Positions 6,355 to 6,803 of a stretch of 6,803 bases of DNA are shown in pieces. Source of the DNA: Alphaproteobacteria bacterium (GTDB taxonomy: Bacteria; Pseudomonadota; Alphaproteobacteria; RF32; CAG-239); NCBI GenBank assembly GCA_017557925.1, contig JAFYWO010000184.1:1-6803 (forward strand), written 5' to 3'. A program made the translations under genes and the position numbers. How positions within the stretch are numbered: the first letter of the stretch is position 1; every line of letters starts with the position of its first letter. The notes beneath the pieces were generated by a model. That model made no database searches, was not told the origin of the DNA, and saw only the letters and a list, made by a program, of their open reading frames with translations.

Positions 6355-6803
6355 TGATGAATAATATAGTTTATAACAATGCTTACGGCTTATTAGGACT
6401 ACTTCCTAATTCTACACAAAAAGAAATTACTAGAAGGAATAAGGAAATAGAAAAATTTCTTCAAATAGGGGAAATTCCTGAATATAGTTTTGATTTTGTT
6501 TTCTATAATCAAAATAGAAACTTGCAAAATGTGCGTAATGCTTTTTTTAATGTATCAAATATTAACAATAAAATTTTACATCATTTTTTCAGAGTATATG
6601 CTAATACAGATAAGCAGTTTGAAATTCTAGAAAATATAGAAAAAAATTTTTCATATGAAAAAATTATTAGTATTTATGAAGGGTTAGGTAAAAAGAATTT
6701 TATAATCAAAAATAATGTTGCAATTGTTCTGACAATCTTTTTAATGTCTAAAAATGTTAATAACGTTGAAGAAGTTGCTAATTTTTGTATTGATTTATGG
6801 AGT
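6354..6803 (+). CDS. Degenerate J-domain-like protein, N-terminal part (cut by window end)
   Basis: An open frame of 150 codons starts at 6354 and is still open at the right edge. The ATG overlaps the preceding TAA by one base. A second ATG follows directly at 6357, and a weak AGG lies 12 bases upstream, so coupling rather than a ribosome site probably drives translation. Residues 9-40 (NAYGLLGLLPNST, then a charged helix ending in FLQIGE) resemble helices I and II of J domains in the NPYRVLGLP style. The following FDFVFY and the helix ending in HHFFRVYAN match what I recall of bacterial proteins with that degenerate domain. The HPD tripeptide needed to stimulate DnaK ATPase is absent, so it is probably not a normal DnaK co-chaperone. 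The rest is helical, with a hydrophobic patch near 122-131. The composition is very rich in Asn, Ile, Lys and Phe. The C-terminal domain that could reveal the function is outside the window. Confidence 0.75.
   Translation, partial: MMNNIVYNNAYGLLGLLPNSTQKEITRRNKEIEKFLQIGEIPEYSFDFVFYNQNRNLQNVRNAFFNVSNINNKILHHFFRVYANTDKQFEILENIEKNFSYEKIISIYEGLGKKNFIIKNNVAIVLTIFLMSKNVNNVEEVANFCIDLWS

Overview
The window is AT-rich bacterial DNA, roughly one third G+C by eye. It carries one tRNA gene, four complete protein genes that I consider real, one reassigned small gene, and a sixth coding region that runs off the right edge. The lipoprotein signal, the CCA-encoding tRNA-Arg and sigma70-type promoters point to a Gram-negative bacterium. 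An AT-rich alphaproteobacterium would fit, but nothing here fixes the taxon. I found no mobile element, CRISPR array or replication origin.

Left part (1-1016), all on the minus strand. A strong hairpin terminator lies at the left edge, next to a tRNA-Arg(UCU) gene. The tRNA has a good sigma70 promoter and a long A-tract (UP-element-like) upstream of its -35. Next come a 223-residue putative lipoprotein of unknown function with its own intrinsic terminator and an exact-consensus promoter (TTGACA, 17 bp, TATAAT). The -35 of that promoter overlaps the stop codon of the next gene.

Middle part (1017-3182), minus strand. A TPR-repeat protein (432 aa) is followed after 75 bp by a 263-aa protein with one N-terminal membrane segment and an otherwise helical body. 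The coding strand of both is rich in A and C and very poor in G, unlike the lipoprotein gene beside them. No terminator is visible between these two genes or before the lipoprotein, so the three could be partly co-transcribed.

Right part (3259-6803), plus strand. Divergent from the TPR gene by 76 bp is an 811-aa Lon-family (S16) protease with an intact P-loop ATPase and an intact Ser-Lys dyad. After a 138-bp gap with its own promoter comes a two-gene unit. Its first gene encodes a 173-aa acidic protein with a low-complexity C-terminal half. Its second starts at a TAATG stop/start overlap and begins with a degenerate J-domain-like region without HPD; it is cut by the window end.

The genes that most deserve follow-up are the acidic protein/J-like protein pair and the compositionally odd TPR/membrane-protein pair. 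I see no direct evidence that all of these genes form one system.
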